Part shown: positions 7,209 to 8,482 of the stretch, piece after piece
Layout: each line of letters begins with the position of its first letter
Numbering within the stretch: position 1 is the first letter of the stretch
Assembly (NCBI GenBank): GCA_964427955.1
Contig: CAYRWY010000254.1
Span: forward strand, 1-8,482
Source of the DNA: JACRBK01 sp964427955
GTDB lineage: Bacteria; Chloroflexota; Anaerolineae; Aggregatilineales; Aggregatilineaceae
Direction of reading: 5' to 3'
Length of the DNA: 8,482 bases
Translations under genes and position numbers: made by a program
Notes under the pieces: generated by a model
Told to the model about the DNA's origin: nothing
Databases searched by the model: none
Seen by the model: only the letters and a program-made list of their open reading frames with translations

Positions 7209-8117
7209 TTACAGCCCCAGGCTGCGCAGATATTCACGGTTGCGGCGGGCGCTCGCTTTGGGCGCGCCCATCGACGGCAGAACGTCCTGTTCCACCACGA
7301 TCCAGCCTTCGTACTTCCGCGCCAACAGAGCGTCGCGCATGGCCGAGAAATTCACGATTCCCTGGCCTAATTCGCAAAAGACACCCTGCCGGACCGCGGC
7401 AAAATAGTCCAGGTTGCCCTGGCGGACTTTGTCGGCGGCTTTGGGATCGAAGTCTTTGAAGTGGACGTGCCAGATGCGGTCAGCATAGCGCCGGTACAGA
7501 TCCACCGGGTCGCCGCCGCCGAACATGTAGTGCCCGGTATCCAGGCACAGCCCCACCAACTGGGGATCGGTGAGCGCCAGCAGGCGTTCGATCTCGGCGG
7601 GCGTCTCGACATATCCGGCGCAGTGGTGGTGGAAGACGGTGCGCAGGCCGGTGCGTTCTTTGACGGCGCGCGCGACCCGGTTCGCCCCTGCCGCGAAGGT
7701 CTGCCACTGGGCGTCGGCAAGACCCATCTGGGGCGTGATGCGCCCGGCGTTCTGGGTGCGGACCGGCACCGAGCCATTGTTGTCCGCCAGCACGATGAAG
7801 CAGCGGTCGCCTGCCGTGTCGCGCAGAAGCTGCGCCGTCCGCACGGCTACCGCTTCGCCGTCGGCATGGGCTGCCGGATCGGCCAGCGCCACGGGGACGA
7901 ACGCCGCCAGCAGGGACAGTTGGCGCTTAGCCAGCTCGGCGCGAAGCTGCGCGGGATCGGTCGGCATGAAACCCCAATCGCCGAGTTCCGTGCCCACGTA
8001 GCCGGTCTCGGCGATCTCGTCCAGGACCTGGGCATACCCCGCCGCTTCGCCTTCCAGATCAAATTCAAGTACGCCCCAGGAACACGGGGCATTCGCCACA
8101 CGAATTGAATTAGCCAC
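7209..8117 (-). CDS. IolE-like TIM-barrel protein (sugar phosphate isomerase/epimerase family; probable inosose dehydratase or isomerase)
   Basis: A 302-residue AP-endonuclease-2/xylose-isomerase-like TIM barrel. The opening RVANAPCSWGVLEF (6-19), then ELGDWGFMPTDP (44-55), HHHCAGYVETP (163-173), LCLDTGHYMFGGGDP (190-204), HVHFKDFD (217-224) and VVEQDV (274-279) follow the pattern of proteins annotated as inosose dehydratases in inositol clusters. His165, Asp193, His219 and Glu276 are candidate metal ligands. The likely step is dehydration of 2-keto-myo-inositol (or an isomerisation of it), directly after the dehydrogenase encoded by the next gene. The start is GTG at 8117, chosen because AAGGAG stands 8 bases upstream and no competing start is as well placed. 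It is the first gene of a two-gene operon. Classical Bacillus IolE has a different N-terminus, so an IolI-like isomerase or another sugar epimerase remains possible. Confidence 0.8.
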   Translation of the reverse strand: MANSIRVANAPCSWGVLEFDLEGEAAGYAQVLDEIAETGYVGTELGDWGFMPTDPAQLRAELAKRQLSLLAAFVPVALADPAAHADGEAVAVRTAQLLRDTAGDRCFIVLADNNGSVPVRTQNAGRITPQMGLADAQWQTFAAGANRVARAVKERTGLRTVFHHHCAGYVETPAEIERLLALTDPQLVGLCLDTGHYMFGGGDPVDLYRRYADRIWHVHFKDFDPKAADKVRQGNLDYFAAVRQGVFCELGQGIVNFSAMRDALLARKYEGWIVVEQDVLPSMGAPKASARRNREYLRSLGL

Positions 8118-8125
8118 AGCTAAAG

Positions 8126-8131
8126 CTCCTT
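8126..8131 (-). promoter_or_regulatory. Strong ribosome binding site of the IolE-like gene
   Basis: AAGGAG on the - strand (CTCCTT on +), with an 8-base spacer to the GTG at 8117. This is the best Shine-Dalgarno match in the window and decides the non-ATG start. Confidence 0.8.
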
Positions 8132-8227
8132 AAAAACTTAAAAGTTGTAGTCTTGCAGGATGCTTCAATATCGAGGAAAATGGGGCCGGTTGGAGTTGGA
8201 AACGAGTTCGGTGCGCTGCCTGGGTCA

Positions 8228-8252
8228 AAAAACAGGGTTTCGTACTGTTTTT
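8228..8252. repeat. AT-rich inverted repeat in the leader
   Basis: AAAAACAG (8228-8235) and CTGTTTTT (8245-8252) are exact inverse complements around a 9-base loop. On the - strand the stem ends in a run of six T (8232-8227), giving a weak terminator or attenuator shape, but only two of the eight stem pairs are G-C. Confidence 0.45.
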
Positions 8253-8264
8253 GGAGGTTCTCAG

Positions 8265-8276
8265 GTCTCATGAGAC
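8265..8276. repeat. Perfect 12-base palindrome
   Basis: GTCTCATGAGAC is its own reverse complement, and is flanked on both sides by CTCAG (8260-8264 and 8276-8280), a short direct repeat. It could be a dimeric protein-binding site, but such a palindrome can also occur by chance. Confidence 0.4.
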
Positions 8277-8310
8277 TCAGACAGCGCACAAAACACACAT
8301 CAGGAAATAG

Positions 8311-8341
8311 AGCGGCAGCCTTGGCGTGCCGCGCTTTTTTT
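8311..8341 (+). terminator. Intrinsic terminator on the + strand with no visible gene
   Basis: GCGGCA (8312-8317) pairs with TGCCGC (8327-8332) around a 9-base loop, followed by GC and seven T (8335-8341). A-rich bases before the stem can pair with part of the T run. The shape is that of a + strand Rho-independent terminator, yet the nearest + strand gene ends over 2 kb to the left. Confidence 0.6.
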
Positions 8342-8422
8342 GCACGCAAGGTGATCTTGCTCCCCGACTTTTGAGCCGCCCTCAAGCCGGTCACGTCTCC
8401 GCCCAGTTCAACATCATCAAAC

Positions 8423-8440
8423 TGAGAAAACGTTTACTCA
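8423..8440. promoter_or_regulatory. LacI-family operator
   Basis: TGAGAAAACGTTTACTCA is an inverted repeat symmetrical at 16 of 18 positions, centred on CG, with the AAACGTTT core typical of LacI/GalR (cre-like) operators. It covers the predicted transcription start of the - strand operon, the standard place for repression released by a sugar ligand. The regulator gene is not in the window. Confidence 0.68.
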
Positions 8441-8469
8441 AGCCTATATGATTTTGACGAGGATGTCAA
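8441..8469 (-). promoter_or_regulatory. Sigma-70-type promoter candidate for the - strand operon
   Basis: On the - strand a perfect -35 box TTGACA (8469-8464) is followed after 17 bases by TAGGCT (8446-8441), or after 15 bases by TATAGG (8448-8443). The -10 element is imperfect in either reading. Transcription would begin near 8434, inside the operator. The direction fits the IolE-like and dehydrogenase genes. Confidence 0.55.
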
Positions 8470-8482
8470 GTCCCCCGTTTTT

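Larger units (their letters stand above)
8118..8422 (-). other. Long leader region of the - strand operon with several inverted repeats
   Basis: About 305 bases between the putative transcription start and the IolE-like gene hold no convincing gene and look more AT-rich than the coding parts. Short inverted repeats visible by eye: 8404-8424 (CAGTT/AACTG), 8371-8385 (TTGAG/CTCAA, 5-base loop), 8346-8360 (GCAAG/CTTGC, 5-base loop), 8311-8332 (GCGGCA/TGCCGC), 8265-8276 (perfect palindrome) and 8228-8252 (AAAAACAG/CTGTTTTT, 9-base loop). I recognise no known riboswitch. A regulatory leader is possible but unproven, and the transcription start is itself predicted. Confidence 0.4.

Noticed and set aside
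8153..8374. A 73-codon + strand frame in the same region
   Set aside because: There is no ribosome binding site, it runs through the + strand terminator, and it has no recognisable domain.
8110..8394. A 94-codon - strand frame in the leader, starting at a GTG and ending just inside the IolE-like gene
   Set aside because: The GGAG in front of the GTG is only 2 bases away, too close to act well. The translation resembles no family, and the frame runs through most of the inverted repeats. It is more likely an untranslated leader, though a leader peptide is not excluded.

Overview
The window is a high-GC stretch of bacterial DNA with tightly packed genes devoted to carbohydrate use. The mix resembles loci I would expect in Chloroflexota (Anaerolineae-like) or other plant-litter degraders: a GH127 enzyme, uroporphyrinogen-decarboxylase-like proteins, a GH31 alpha-xylosidase-like enzyme and inositol-type catabolic genes. 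That placement is an inference from gene content and base composition only. No rRNA, tRNA, transposase, CRISPR array or phage gene is visible.

Left block, + strand (1 to 6103): four genes with gaps of 16, 3 and 17 bases, so almost certainly one operon whose start lies left of the window. In order they are a GH127 glycosidase missing its N-terminus, two adjacent and divergent URO-D-superfamily proteins of about 385 residues, and a 785-residue GH31 enzyme with the KTDFGE signature of alpha-xylosidases. None of the three genes whose N-terminus is visible has a signal peptide, so the block probably processes imported oligosaccharides in the cytoplasm.

Right block, - strand (8117 down to 6175): a two-gene operon encoding an IolE-like TIM-barrel protein (GTG start, strong ribosome binding site) followed by an inositol 2-dehydrogenase-like Gfo/Idh/MocA oxidoreductase. 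The two blocks converge on a hairpin at 6131-6160, which is a good intrinsic terminator for the - strand only.

Right edge (8118 to 8482): about 365 bases without a convincing gene. It holds a - strand promoter candidate (TTGACA at 8469-8464) with a near-perfect 18-base LacI-family operator just downstream at 8423-8440. A leader of roughly 300 bases follows, containing several short inverted repeats, and within it lies a + strand intrinsic terminator that serves no visible gene.

Working model: the + operon trims arabinose- and xylose-decorated plant glycans, and the - operon oxidises and then dehydrates or isomerises a polyol such as inositol or a related sugar, under a sugar-responsive LacI repressor encoded elsewhere. 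The least explained part is the URO-D-like pair. Its superfamily includes corrinoid-dependent methyltransferases, so a role on O-methylated sugars or O-methyl-inositols is a testable guess. No corrinoid protein is present in the window.
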